From PS1 clade bacterium (GTDB lineage Bacteria > Pseudomonadota > Alphaproteobacteria > RS24), in NCBI GenBank assembly GCA_016779015.1, contig JADHOK010000003.1:1-30043 (forward strand): a DNA stretch of 30,043 nt, read 5' to 3'. Under the pieces are notes generated by a model. That model had not been told where the DNA came from. It made no database searches and saw only the letters and a list, made by a program, of their open reading frames with translations. Shown piece by piece: positions 22,288 through 30,043 of the stretch. How positions within the stretch are numbered: the stretch's first letter is position 1; every line of letters starts with the position of its first letter. A program made the translations under genes and the position numbers.

Positions 22288-23495
22288 GCGTCAAACTCCG
22301 GCATCGCGGGTAAATCAATATGTTGCCATGGCAGGCCATGGGCGTTCAGCATGGCCATAAACGGGTCGGGGTCGAGTTGTTCGAGATTGAACACACCGGC
22401 GCGCATCCATGTGCCGTCAAGCATCAGCGCCGCGCCAATCATCGCCGGCACGCCGGTTGTATAGCTGACCGCCTGACTGCCCACCTCGGCAAAACACGCT
22501 TCATGGTCGCAAATATTATACAGATAGACAGTGCGCGGCCGGCCGTTGTGTTGGCCGCTGACAATGGTGCCGATACAGGTTTTGCCGGTTGTCGTCTCGC
22601 CCAGATCGCCCGGATTGGGCAGCACGGCTTTCAAAAATTGCAGCGGCACAATCTCGCGGCCCTCATAGGTCACCGGCTCGATCGATGTCATGCCGATATT
22701 CTGCAGCACTTCGAGATGCTTCAAATAAGCCTCGCCAAATGTCATCCAAAAGCGCGCCCGCTGAAGCTCGGGATAATGCTTCGACAAGCTCTCAAGCTCC
22801 TCGTGATACATAAGATACATATCCCGCTCGCCGACCTCGGGGAAATCAAAGCGCTGCTTATGCGACAGCGCCGGTGTCTCGACCCAAGCGCCATCCTGCC
22901 AATGCCGCGCCGGTGCAGTGACCTCGCGGATATTGATTTCCGGATTGAAATTCGTGGCAAAAGCCTGCCCGTGATCGCCGCCATTGCAATCGAGAATATC
23001 CAGCGTCTGCATTTCACCGACCAGATGTTTTTGCGTATAGGCGGTGAAGACATTGGTGACGCCGGGGTCGAAACCCGAGCCGAGCAGAGCCATCAGCCCT
23101 TTGGCCGCAAAGCGTTCCTGATAGGCCCATTGCCAATGATATTCGAATTTCGCCTCATCGCGCGGCTCGTAATTGGCGGTGTCGAGATAATGCACGCCGG
23201 TCTCAAGACAGGCATCCATAATCGCCAAATCTTGATACGGCAGTGCCAGATTGACCACCAGCTCAGGCTGCACTTTGTCGATGAGGGCGACGGTTTCGGC
23301 GACATTATCGGCATCCAATTGGGCAATGGAAATGGATTTACCGGTGCGGGCACTGACCGCTTTTTGCACGTCTTCGCAAGGCCCCAAGCGACGGCTGGCG
23401 AGAGTAATGTTTGAAAAAATATCGGGTAGCATTGCCATTTTATGGACTGCTACCGAGCCGACACCGCCGGCTCCTACCACCAGAACATTCGCCAA
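22281..23495 (-). CDS. Carboxynorspermidine/carboxyspermidine dehydrogenase (saccharopine-dehydrogenase-like)
   Basis: This 404-aa NAD(P)-dependent enzyme joins a diamine to aspartate semialdehyde to form carboxyspermidine. It opens with a Rossmann loop VLVVGAGGVGSVAVHK, followed by VNLALPYQD, YLDTANYEPRDE, LLGSGFDPGVTNVF and the long C-terminal domain of the Lys1-like family. I set the start at the TTG at 23495: GGAGGG lies five bases before it, and homologues begin directly before the Rossmann strand. The longer frame from 23666 adds 57 unconvincing residues that overlap the GIY-YIG gene. It is the first gene of the polyamine operon. Confidence 0.9.
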   Translation of the reverse strand: MANVLVVGAGGVGSVAVHKMAMLPDIFSNITLASRRLGPCEDVQKAVSARTGKSISIAQLDADNVAETVALIDKVQPELVVNLALPYQDLAIMDACLETGVHYLDTANYEPRDEAKFEYHWQWAYQERFAAKGLMALLGSGFDPGVTNVFTAYTQKHLVGEMQTLDILDCNGGDHGQAFATNFNPEINIREVTAPARHWQDGAWVETPALSHKQRFDFPEVGERDMYLMYHEELESLSKHYPELQRARFWMTFGEAYLKHLEVLQNIGMTSIEPVTYEGREIVPLQFLKAVLPNPGDLGETTTGKTCIGTIVSGQHNGRPRTVYLYNICDHEACFAEVGSQAVSYTTGVPAMIGAALMLDGTWMRAGVFNLEQLDPDPFMAMLNAHGLPWQHIDLPAMPEFDAC

Positions 23496-23640
23496 GTTAC
23501 CCTCCGCGATTTCGTCAAAAAACAGGACCCGTGAGTCACCTCCAATGCCGTTATTATGAACGGCTGAACGCGTCATTAGACCCTTTGGAAGAACCTGTAA
23601 AGCGAATTTATGAGTGTCGGGAATCGCGCCAAAATGAACT

Positions 23641-23946
23641 ATGAAAAAGCCTCGCCCCGCGATCAAATCCTGCTATGTCTATCTGCTGAAAAGCTGCGAT
23701 AACGGGCCTTCAAAATCCTATGTCGGCTGGACTATGGATTTGGAAAAACGTCTGGCCGCGCATAATGACGGCAGTGGTGCCAAAGCCACACGGGGGCGGC
23801 AATGGCAGCTTGTGCATATCGAGGTTTTCAAAACCCGCGGCGAAGCCATGTCGCGGGAGTATGAATTAAAAAATGACCGTCCGGCGCGCAAAGTTCTGCT
23901 GGCCCGTGGCTGTGACGGTGACGATGGCGGTGGCGGTGAGGACTAA
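23641..23946 (+). CDS. GIY-YIG domain protein (UPF0213/YhbQ-like)
   Basis: This 101-aa protein is nearly all one GIY-YIG domain: CYVYLLKS and SYVGWTMDLEKRLAAHN form the two-strand motif with the Arg of the active site, then GAKATRGRQWQLVH and EAMSREYELKNDRPARK carry the catalytic Glu region. Small members of this family are UvrC- or Slx1-like and may act on damaged or branched DNA; a cellular role for this group is unproven. The C-terminus is an acidic, Gly-rich tail (DGDDGGGGED). No ribosome-binding site is obvious. The thioesterase gene starts three bases after its stop. Confidence 0.85.
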   Translation: MKKPRPAIKSCYVYLLKSCDNGPSKSYVGWTMDLEKRLAAHNDGSGAKATRGRQWQLVHIEVFKTRGEAMSREYELKNDRPARKVLLARGCDGDDGGGGED

Positions 23947-23949
23947 ATT

Positions 23950-24741
23950 ATGGATAGCTATACCGAGATGATGGCGGCGTTTCTCGCCTCCGGACCGAAT
24001 GAATATACTGCCGATCTGCCCGAGACGTGGAAACAGGGGCGCACCGCTTTTGGCGGCATCACCTCGGCGCTGCTGCTGGCGGCGATTTTGAACGACCATG
24101 GCGACTTGCCGCCTTTGCGCACCATGCAGATTAATTTCATCGGCCCGGCTATGGATACGTTGAGTGTCCGTCACAAACTGCTGCGGCAGGGCAAAAACAA
24201 TGCCACTTTTTCGGGCGAACTGGATAGCGTCGCCGGTGCCGGCACGCATGGGTTCTTCACTTTTGGCGTCGAACGCGCGCTGGATATTGAAATGGATTAT
24301 CCGATAAAAGAGGTCGAAAAACGGCCGGAGGAAATCGAGCCTTACGAGCTTGGCAATGCGGCGCCGAATTTTCTCTTCAATTTCGATCGCCGCTGGGTCT
24401 CCGGTCCGAAATTTTTTGAGCAATCCGACGACCCCGATATGCTGCTATGGACGCGCCTGACCGATGCCCAAAGCTGGGATAAAGGACTGCTGCCGCTGGT
24501 CGTGCTGGCCGATGCACCGCCCGCCGCTTTCGGCGCGCTGAGCGGGGTACGCGCCCTCAGTTCGATGAATTGGACTATCAATTTCCTGACCGATGATTTC
24601 ACCACACAGGATGGCTGGTGGCTGATGCGCTCGGCGACACGCTTCATCCGCGACGGCTATTCATCGCAGCTCATCCAAGTCTGGAACAGCGAAGGCCGCC
24701 GCGTCATGGACTCGATGCAACATGTGGCGATTTTCCAATAA
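23950..24741 (+). CDS. Acyl-CoA thioesterase family protein, double hotdog
   Basis: This 263-aa protein has the tandem hotdog layout of TesB-like thioesterases. The N-terminal domain starts FLASGPNEYTADLPETWKQG, with RTAFGGITSALLLAAI as the first long helix, and MQINFIGPA. The second half contains WTRLTDAQSWDKGLLPLVVLADAPPAA and SSMNWTINFL. It would release fatty acids or other acids from CoA. It follows the GIY-YIG gene closely and faces the acyl-CoA dehydrogenase across a shared terminator, so it sits beside, not in, the acyl-CoA operon. Substrate length is unknown. Confidence 0.85.
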   Translation: MDSYTEMMAAFLASGPNEYTADLPETWKQGRTAFGGITSALLLAAILNDHGDLPPLRTMQINFIGPAMDTLSVRHKLLRQGKNNATFSGELDSVAGAGTHGFFTFGVERALDIEMDYPIKEVEKRPEEIEPYELGNAAPNFLFNFDRRWVSGPKFFEQSDDPDMLLWTRLTDAQSWDKGLLPLVVLADAPPAAFGALSGVRALSSMNWTINFLTDDFTTQDGWWLMRSATRFIRDGYSSQLIQVWNSEGRRVMDSMQHVAIFQ

Positions 24742-24776
24742 AAAGGGCCGCATTTGAGCGGCCCCTTAATTGCTTT
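24741..24776. terminator. Bidirectional terminator between thioesterase and acyl-CoA dehydrogenase
   Basis: GGGCCGC (24745-24751) pairs with GCGGCCC (24758-24764) around a six-base loop. On the minus strand the stem is followed directly by a T-rich run (complement of 24744-24740). On the plus strand the tail is C-TT-AATTGC-TTTT, a weaker run. It can serve both convergent genes. Confidence 0.75.
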
Positions 24777-24789
24777 TGCATGGTCTTCT

Positions 24790-25992
24790 TTAGAGGCCGA
24801 GCACAAACTTCGACATAATGCCTTTTTGCACTTCCGTCGTGCCGCCGAAAATCGTTGAGGCGCGATTGAACAGCATGGAATGCGTCATATCGGGCGCTTC
24901 TTTGCGGAAATTCGGCTCGTTATCGCCGACTTTCGGGTCAAACTCTTCGGCCGTGAACAGCACGGTCGAATCCGCGCCCAGCATGTCATAGGCCAAATCG
25001 CCCATATCCTGCTGCAATTCGGTGCCGAGCGTTTTCATCGGAAGCGGCAGGATGAGTGCTTCGCCCGACCCTTCCGCAGCAAACAGCGCGCGATTTTCAA
25101 GCATTTGCAGCGATTCATAGCGCACCGAAAGCTCGGCGTGACGCTTGGCAAAAGCGTCGGCCTGATAGCTCTCGCCCGCCGTCTCGACCAAATAATTATG
25201 CACGGTTCTCAAATTCGTCAGACCATTGACGATAATGTCAGTGCCGGCAATGCCCGCGCGCTCATTGCCGAGCAGGAATTTGGCGTAAGTCCAGCCTTCA
25301 TTTTCTTCGCCGACGAGATTTTTAACCGGTACGCGCACATCGGTGAAATACACCTCGTTCAAGTGATGGTCGCCATCGATGGAATAAATCGGCTTCACCT
25401 CAATGCCCGGCGATTTCATATCGATGAGCAGGAATGAGATGCCCTGTTGCGGCTTGCCTTCCGTGCTGGTGCGCACAAGGCAGAAAATCCAGTCGGCAAT
25501 ATGCGCCTGGGTGGTCCAGATCTTTTGGCCGTTGACGACATAATCATCGCCATCACGCACCGCCATGGTGCGCAAAGACGCAAGGTCGGAACCCGACCCC
25601 GGTTCAGAATAACCCTGACACCAAAAGCGCGAGCCATCGAGAATATGCGGCAGGTGCTCAGCCTTTTGCTCATCCGTACCGAAAGCACAAATCACCGGCC
25701 CGACCATGGTCACGCCAAAAGGCGACTGCCCCGGCGCATTAACGCGCGCCGCTTCCGATTGAAAAATCGCCTTTTGCGCGTCGTTCCAGCCGGTGCCGCC
25801 ATATTCAGCCGGCCATCCAATAGCGCCCCAGCCATTGCTGTTCAGCGTGCGCTGCCATTCGGCCATTTCATCGCGCGTCATATTGATGATGCTGCCGCCG
25901 CGAAATGGGTGGCCTTCCGGCATTTGCTCTTCAAACCAGCTGCGAATTCCCTGCTGGAAGGTTTGCTCTTCTGCTGAAAGTTTCAAATCCAT
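24790..25992 (-). CDS. Acyl-CoA dehydrogenase
   Basis: This 400-aa flavoprotein has the helical N-terminal domain, the FAD/substrate segment CQGYSEPGSGSDLASL, beta-domain residues WTTQAHIADW and the C-terminal GGTTEVQKGIM. It matches the FadE-like group common in actinobacterial and alphaproteobacterial steroid, terpenoid and branched-acid catabolism. AGGAG stands before the ATG. It is the last gene of the minus-strand operon with biotin synthase, the TIGR03084 protein, an acyl-CoA carboxylase and an enoyl-CoA hydratase. Electrons would go to ETF. Chain or ring specificity cannot be read here. Confidence 0.92.
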   Translation of the reverse strand: MDLKLSAEEQTFQQGIRSWFEEQMPEGHPFRGGSIINMTRDEMAEWQRTLNSNGWGAIGWPAEYGGTGWNDAQKAIFQSEAARVNAPGQSPFGVTMVGPVICAFGTDEQKAEHLPHILDGSRFWCQGYSEPGSGSDLASLRTMAVRDGDDYVVNGQKIWTTQAHIADWIFCLVRTSTEGKPQQGISFLLIDMKSPGIEVKPIYSIDGDHHLNEVYFTDVRVPVKNLVGEENEGWTYAKFLLGNERAGIAGTDIIVNGLTNLRTVHNYLVETAGESYQADAFAKRHAELSVRYESLQMLENRALFAAEGSGEALILPLPMKTLGTELQQDMGDLAYDMLGADSTVLFTAEEFDPKVGDNEPNFRKEAPDMTHSMLFNRASTIFGGTTEVQKGIMSKFVLGL

Positions 25993-26010
25993 GTCTGTCT
26001 CCTAAAAGGG

Positions 26011-27018
26011 TTAAACAGCCGATGGGCAGCTGTGCGCCGCCATGGGTTTCAGCCCAAGGCGGTCAAAAAGGTCATTATCTTTTTCCAGTGCCGGATTGGC
26101 GGTCGTCAAAAGCGCCTCGCCGACAAAAATCGAATTGGCGCCAGCCAAAAAGCACAGCGCTTGGGTCTCATCCGACATCCATTCGCGACCGGCCGAGAGG
26201 CGCACGACCGATTTCGGCATCATGATGCGCGCCACAGCGATACAGCGCACGAAATCGATCGGGTCAACCGGCTCATTATCGCCCATTGGCGTTCCGGCAA
26301 TCGGGATCAGCATATTGATCGGCACAGATTGCGGCTGCGGATTGAGATTGGCCAATGTCATAAGCATAGAGGCGCGGTCACCGACCTCTTCGCCCATGCC
26401 GAGAATCCCGCCGGCGCAAACATTAATACCGGCATCCTGCACATAGCCTATGGTCTCGATACGGTCTTCAAAGTTCCGCGTGGTGATGATGTCGCCGTAA
26501 AACTCTTCCGATGTGTCGATATTGTGGTTGTAATAATCGAGGCCGGCCTCTTTCAACTGCGCCGCTTGCGCGGGCGACAACATGCCCAACGTCATGCAAG
26601 TTTCCATGCCCATGGCGCGCACGCCTTTAATCATCGCCGCAATATCTTCCATGTCGCGGTCTTTGGGGCTGCGCCATGCCGCACCCATGCAATAGCGCGA
26701 GGCACCGGCCGCTTTAGCGCGCGCGGCACCTTCTAACACGGCATCAACATCCATCAGCTTGGTGGCTTTCAAACCGGTATCGAATTTGGCGCTCTGGCTG
26801 CAATAATTGCAATCTTCGGGGCAGCCACCGGTCTTGATGGATAGCAGGGTCGATTTTTGTACCTCATTGGCATCGAACCATTGGCGATGCACGCTCTGGG
26901 CTTCAAAAATCAAATCATTAAACGGCAGGGCAAACAGCGCCTCTACTTCGTCGCGCGTCCATGTGTGGCGCGGCTCGATGGGCGCTGCAGCAGTCGGCGT
27001 GTTTGTGGTAAGCGACAC
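26011..27018 (-). CDS. bioB: Biotin synthase
   Basis: This 335-aa radical-SAM enzyme inserts sulfur into dethiobiotin. The [4Fe-4S] cysteines are in GGCPEDCNYC (Cys66, 70, 73), followed by YCMGAAWRSPKDRDM, NHNIDTSEEFY and CAGGILGMGE, all standard BioB marks. SAGREWMSDETQALCFLAGANSIF holds the Arg that ligates the [2Fe-2S] cluster. The start is GTG with AGAGG upstream. It has no other bio gene beside it; its neighbours are acyl-CoA enzymes, including a biotin-dependent carboxylase, which suggests local supply of the cofactor. Confidence 0.97.
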   Translation of the reverse strand: MSLTTNTPTAAAPIEPRHTWTRDEVEALFALPFNDLIFEAQSVHRQWFDANEVQKSTLLSIKTGGCPEDCNYCSQSAKFDTGLKATKLMDVDAVLEGAARAKAAGASRYCMGAAWRSPKDRDMEDIAAMIKGVRAMGMETCMTLGMLSPAQAAQLKEAGLDYYNHNIDTSEEFYGDIITTRNFEDRIETIGYVQDAGINVCAGGILGMGEEVGDRASMLMTLANLNPQPQSVPINMLIPIAGTPMGDNEPVDPIDFVRCIAVARIMMPKSVVRLSAGREWMSDETQALCFLAGANSIFVGEALLTTANPALEKDNDLFDRLGLKPMAAHSCPSAV

Positions 27019-27061
27019 GTAAAACCTCTTAAAATCCGTATTTTTTTATAGCAAACACCGC

Positions 27062-27859
27062 TTAGCGTGTGAAGCGACTACCGGACGCAGGCGGGGTTTC
27101 CGGCGCACCGGCAAAACACTGCGCTTTCGACATCCAATCATTGGCCACCGCGCCTGTAACTTGCAAATCAGTATCGGCGATATTGCGCACTTGCGTCACA
27201 ACTTGGCAGAAATCTGCGGCTGCGCCCTCAATACGCTCATCATCCGACGCCTCGCCAAATTCCCAAACAGCGCCCGACGGCGCGCTCAGTTTGACAAATG
27301 GCATTGGCCCCGGCGGCGTTTCGCCGCGGGTCGCATAGGTCCAGCCAAATGTATTGGTGCCCAAAACAGCGATTGACCGAATGGTATCGGTGTTCTGCCG
27401 CGCGACGCCAAGCTGGTCAAAAACTTCCTGCCCATGCGCCCAAGTTTCCATCAGCCGCGCCGAAATAGACGAGCGCGCGCTCATATCGGGCCCGGCCCAT
27501 TTCAATCGTTTTTTCGGATCGACCTCGACAAAGCGCGCCGCCATGGCGGTATAAAATTCGTGCCAGCGCTCCAGCAAGGCGCGGCCTTGAACCCCGTCAT
27601 TCCATACCGCTTCATAGGCGCGCATGCCGCCATCGCCCGCCATGGCTTTCATCGCCTCATCGAGAAAGGCCATGAAATTATCTTCATCGGCGTGGCTTTC
27701 ATTAGCCGCCCAATTCCACATATGCAGATGCTCCAGCACATTGTTCAACGTCCAGCCTTTGAACTGCGTCGGCGCGTCGAAAGCGGCGTCGTCCAAATCG
27801 CGCATCAATTCATAAAGCGCATCGCTTTCGGCTTTAAAATCGAGAGCTTCTTGTAACAT
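27062..27859 (-). CDS. TIGR03084-type DinB-fold metal-binding protein
   Basis: This 265-aa protein has the DinB/mycothiol-maleylpyruvate-isomerase fold. An N-terminal helix bundle carries WTLNNVLEHLHMWN (His44, His46), and a later METWAHGQEVFD motif supplies further metal ligands. The C-terminal half (PFVKLSAPSGAVWEFGE) is the added domain usual in TIGR03084 proteins, which are near 260 aa. AGGAG precedes the ATG. It lies between the acyl-CoA carboxylase and biotin synthase genes. Its reaction is unknown; a thiol-dependent isomerase or transferase step in acyl-CoA catabolism is a guess. Confidence 0.82.
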   Translation of the reverse strand: MLQEALDFKAESDALYELMRDLDDAAFDAPTQFKGWTLNNVLEHLHMWNWAANESHADEDNFMAFLDEAMKAMAGDGGMRAYEAVWNDGVQGRALLERWHEFYTAMAARFVEVDPKKRLKWAGPDMSARSSISARLMETWAHGQEVFDQLGVARQNTDTIRSIAVLGTNTFGWTYATRGETPPGPMPFVKLSAPSGAVWEFGEASDDERIEGAAADFCQVVTQVRNIADTDLQVTGAVANDWMSKAQCFAGAPETPPASGSRFTR

Positions 27860-27868
27860 CCAGGTCTC

Positions 27869-29872
27869 CTACTCTTCGCCCGTATCAATGGCGATTATCA
27901 AATCATCGGCCGCCACTTGCGCCTCAGCCGCCACCAGCACGTCTTCCACCGTGCCGTCGACAGTGGCCAAAATCTCGTGCTGCATTTTCATCGCCTCGAT
28001 GGTCGCCAGTCGGTCACCGCTGGCAATAACGTCGCCTTTTTTGACAAACACCTCAATGACCTTGCCGTGCATCGGCGCGGTGACGCGGCTGCCATCACCG
28101 GTCTCATCGCCGGCCGCGTTGCGCATCAGCAAATTAGAGGTGGTAAAGCTATCGCCATCAATCGTCGCATAAAGCGTCTCGCCATCGAGATAAGCCTGAC
28201 TGACATAATGCTTACCGCCACTATTGATGACCATATGCGTGCCGTCATGCGCCACAATACGCAGCTCAACGCTCTCCTCGCCAATTTGAACCGTGTAAAA
28301 TGACGGGTCTTTGGAGCGCACCGACAAAGACGTTTCGGTTTCGCCAATGGCCAGCTTATAGGGCGTGCGCAGCGCTTCATCGCTGGTGAAATTAACCAGC
28401 CCGCGCGGCACATGCATCGCCTTGGCGAGGGCTTTTTCATGGTCGCAAAGATAATGGCGCACTGCCAATATCGCCAACGCCGTGGCATCGGCAACGGGCG
28501 CGGCGAGGTCTTCATCGGTGAAGTTTTCGGCGATGAAAGCGGTCGAGAAATCACCGCTGATAAAATCATCCTTGTCGAGACAGGCAATCAGGAAATCGCG
28601 ATTGGTCTTCGGCCCGAACAGGGCCGTATCGGTCAACGCTTCAAGCATCAGTTTGCGCGCCGCTTCGCGCGTTGGGCCGGTTGTGATGAGCTTGGCAATC
28701 ATCGGGTCGTAAAATGGCGAGATTTCTTGTCCGCCGCGAATGCCGGTATCGTAACGCACACCGGGGCGCGCCAGCTGATTGAAACAAGCCACTGTGCCGG
28801 TGCTGGGCAAAAACCCTTTGGTCGGGTCTTCGGCATAGAGGCGCACCTCGATGGAATGGCCGCTCAGCGTCACATCGTCTTGGCTGAAACCCAGCGTCTC
28901 GCCTTCCGCCACTTTTATTTGCAACGCCACCAAATCGAGACCGGTGACTTCTTCGGTTACCGGATGCTCGACCTGCAGCCGCGTGTTCATTTCGAGGAAA
29001 TAAAATTCGCCGCTCGCATCGAGCAGAAACTCGACCGTGCCGGCACCGCGATAATCTATCGATTTGGCGGCATCAACCGCCGCCTTGCCCATAGCCGCGC
29101 GCAAATCGGGGGTCATTACCGGACAGGGTGCTTCTTCGATGACTTTTTGGTGACGCCGTTGCACCGAGCAATCGCGTTCGCCCAAATGCACAACATTGCC
29201 GTGCGTGTCGGCGAATATTTGAATTTCCACATGGCGCGGTTTGACAATGGCTTTTTCCAAAATCAACTCGCCCGAGCCGAAAGCGTTTTCGGCTTCCGAG
29301 CGCCCCGAGGAAATCGCCGCTTCCAAACCGTCGGCCGCCTCGACCAGTCGCATACCCCGACCGCCGCCGCCGGCAGCCGCTTTGACCATTATCGGAAAGC
29401 CGATTTTTTCGCCTTCTTTAAGCAGCACTTGGTCGCTCTGGTCCTCGCCCTCATAGCCCGGCACGCAAGGCACACCGGCCTCAATCATGCGCCGCTTGGC
29501 GGCCGCTTTATTGCCCATAAGGTCAATGGCTTCGGCCGTCGGGCCGATAAATGTCAGACCGGCTTTTTCGACCGCGTCTGAAAACGCGGCGTTTTCAGAC
29601 AAAAAGCCATAGCCTGGATGGATGGCATCGGCACCCGTCTGCTTGGCCGCGTCGATTATTTTCTCAGCCGCAAAATAGCTCTGTCCGACCGGCCCCGGGC
29701 CGATGAGCACTGCCTCATCAGCCATGGTGACATGCGGCGCACCGGCATCGGGCTCGGAATAAACGGCGACGCTGCGAACGCCCAAATCGCGGGCTGTGCG
29801 CATCACGCGGCAGGCAATCTCGCCGCGATTGGCAACGAGGATTTTACGAATGGTGTTTTTACTCTGCGGCAT
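27869..29872 (-). CDS. Acyl-CoA carboxylase alpha subunit (biotin carboxylase plus biotin carrier)
   Basis: This 667-aa protein starts with the biotin carboxylase domain (KILVANRGEIACRVMRTAR), has the ATP-grasp loop KAAAGGGGRGMR and HLGERDCSVQRRHQKVIEEAP with FLEMNTRLQVEHPVTE, then a linker domain. It ends with a biotinyl domain, EAMKMQHEI, Lys629 being the biotinylated residue. The size fits the alpha subunit of methylcrotonyl-, geranyl- or propionyl-CoA carboxylase. The enoyl-CoA hydratase upstream favours the leucine/terpenoid (methylcrotonyl or geranyl) type, but the beta subunit is not in the window. The TIGR03084 gene follows after nine bases. Confidence 0.9.
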   Translation of the reverse strand: MPQSKNTIRKILVANRGEIACRVMRTARDLGVRSVAVYSEPDAGAPHVTMADEAVLIGPGPVGQSYFAAEKIIDAAKQTGADAIHPGYGFLSENAAFSDAVEKAGLTFIGPTAEAIDLMGNKAAAKRRMIEAGVPCVPGYEGEDQSDQVLLKEGEKIGFPIMVKAAAGGGGRGMRLVEAADGLEAAISSGRSEAENAFGSGELILEKAIVKPRHVEIQIFADTHGNVVHLGERDCSVQRRHQKVIEEAPCPVMTPDLRAAMGKAAVDAAKSIDYRGAGTVEFLLDASGEFYFLEMNTRLQVEHPVTEEVTGLDLVALQIKVAEGETLGFSQDDVTLSGHSIEVRLYAEDPTKGFLPSTGTVACFNQLARPGVRYDTGIRGGQEISPFYDPMIAKLITTGPTREAARKLMLEALTDTALFGPKTNRDFLIACLDKDDFISGDFSTAFIAENFTDEDLAAPVADATALAILAVRHYLCDHEKALAKAMHVPRGLVNFTSDEALRTPYKLAIGETETSLSVRSKDPSFYTVQIGEESVELRIVAHDGTHMVINSGGKHYVSQAYLDGETLYATIDGDSFTTSNLLMRNAAGDETGDGSRVTAPMHGKVIEVFVKKGDVIASGDRLATIEAMKMQHEILATVDGTVEDVLVAAEAQVAADDLIIAIDTGEE

Positions 29873-29884
29873 GTTTACGTCTCA

Positions 29885-30043
29885 CTATTCCGCGACCCAA
29901 TTGGGTTTGCGCTTTTCAAGGAAGCTGGCAACGCCCTCTTTGCCTTCATCGCTTTTGACGCTTTTGGCAAAGACCTCGCCCGCATAACGGATCATGGCGA
30001 CATCATCGAGGTGCTTATTGGCTTCCAGCAATTCTTTGGTGGC
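29885..30043 (-). CDS. Enoyl-CoA hydratase/isomerase, C-terminal end (partial)
   Basis: The last 52 residues of a minus-strand gene are visible, ending in TAG 12 bases before the carboxylase gene. The tail SDEGKEGVASFLEKRKPNW is the usual C-terminus of crotonase-family enoyl-CoA hydratases and methylglutaconyl-CoA hydratases. The active-site part lies outside the window. Position upstream of the carboxylase fits a methylglutaconyl-CoA hydratase in a leucine or terpenoid operon, but a general enoyl-CoA hydratase is equally possible. Confidence 0.85.
   Translation of the reverse strand, partial: ATKELLEANKHLDDVAMIRYAGEVFAKSVKSDEGKEGVASFLEKRKPNWVAE

Noticed and set aside
23496..23666. N-terminal extension of the carboxyspermidine dehydrogenase
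   Set aside because: It would overlap the GIY-YIG start and add residues before a Rossmann strand that begins the protein in homologues; GGAGGG-TTG fits better.
28412..29581. A 389-codon open frame antisense to the acyl-CoA carboxylase gene
   Set aside because: It mirrors the third-position GC bias of a well-identified gene and has no family match or ribosome-binding site.

Overview
The window looks like a piece of a marine alphaproteobacterial chromosome with moderate-to-high GC. It carries a green-tuned proteorhodopsin, tightly packed genes with many ATGA-type overlaps, a PQQ/heme alcohol dehydrogenase, acyl-CoA catabolism genes, and a candidate small RNA with two anti-Shine-Dalgarno loops of the kind described in alphaproteobacteria ('cuckoo' RNAs). 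A SAR116-like or Parvibaculales-like bacterium would fit, but the sequence alone does not fix the genus. No rRNA, tRNA, CRISPR array, phage or insertion sequence was recognised.

Layout. 1-1.7 kb: tail of an enolase-superfamily epimerase, then a Fur-box/promoter region before a small secreted protein and an epoxide hydrolase. 1.8-4.9 kb: a tightly coupled trio of GT4 glycosyltransferase, SAM methyltransferase and alpha/alpha-toroid (prenyltransferase/cyclase-like) protein. A second SAM methyltransferase coupled to a DUF1329 exported protein lies convergent to it (4.9-6.9 kb). 7-10.2 kb: an N-acyl-D-amino-acid deacylase-type amidohydrolase and a GPH-family sugar symporter. 10.4-12.1 kb: a three-gene operon encoding a TolQ/ExbB-like channel protein, a one-TM ExbD/MotB-like partner and a two-TM protein, an apparently uncharacterised ion-driven envelope machine. 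12.1-15 kb: a quinohemoprotein alcohol dehydrogenase and a PCu(A)C copper chaperone. 15.4-16.2 kb: proteorhodopsin with a strong terminator. 16.3-18.3 kb: an NTF2-like protein and a ZnuC-ZnuB zinc importer without ZnuA. 18.3-20.1 kb: a DUF3604 gene split by an in-frame amber codon. 20.19-20.26 kb: the candidate sRNA. 20.3-23.5 kb: a polyamine operon (carboxyspermidine dehydrogenase, carboxyspermidine decarboxylase, agmatinase). 23.6-24.7 kb: a GIY-YIG protein and a thioesterase. 24.8-30 kb: a minus-strand acyl-CoA catabolism operon (enoyl-CoA hydratase, biotin-dependent acyl-CoA carboxylase, TIGR03084 protein, biotin synthase, acyl-CoA dehydrogenase).

How the genes work together. The acyl-CoA operon combines a biotin-dependent carboxylase with the enzyme that makes biotin. 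The polyamine operon can supply putrescine through agmatinase and extend it through carboxyspermidine. Proteorhodopsin and the quinoprotein dehydrogenase both feed the energised membrane, and the TolQ-like operon could draw on that gradient. The most interesting items are the sRNA candidate (20187-20262), the TolQ-like operon, the amber-interrupted DUF3604 gene, and a terminator hidden inside an opposing coding sequence (12033-12061).
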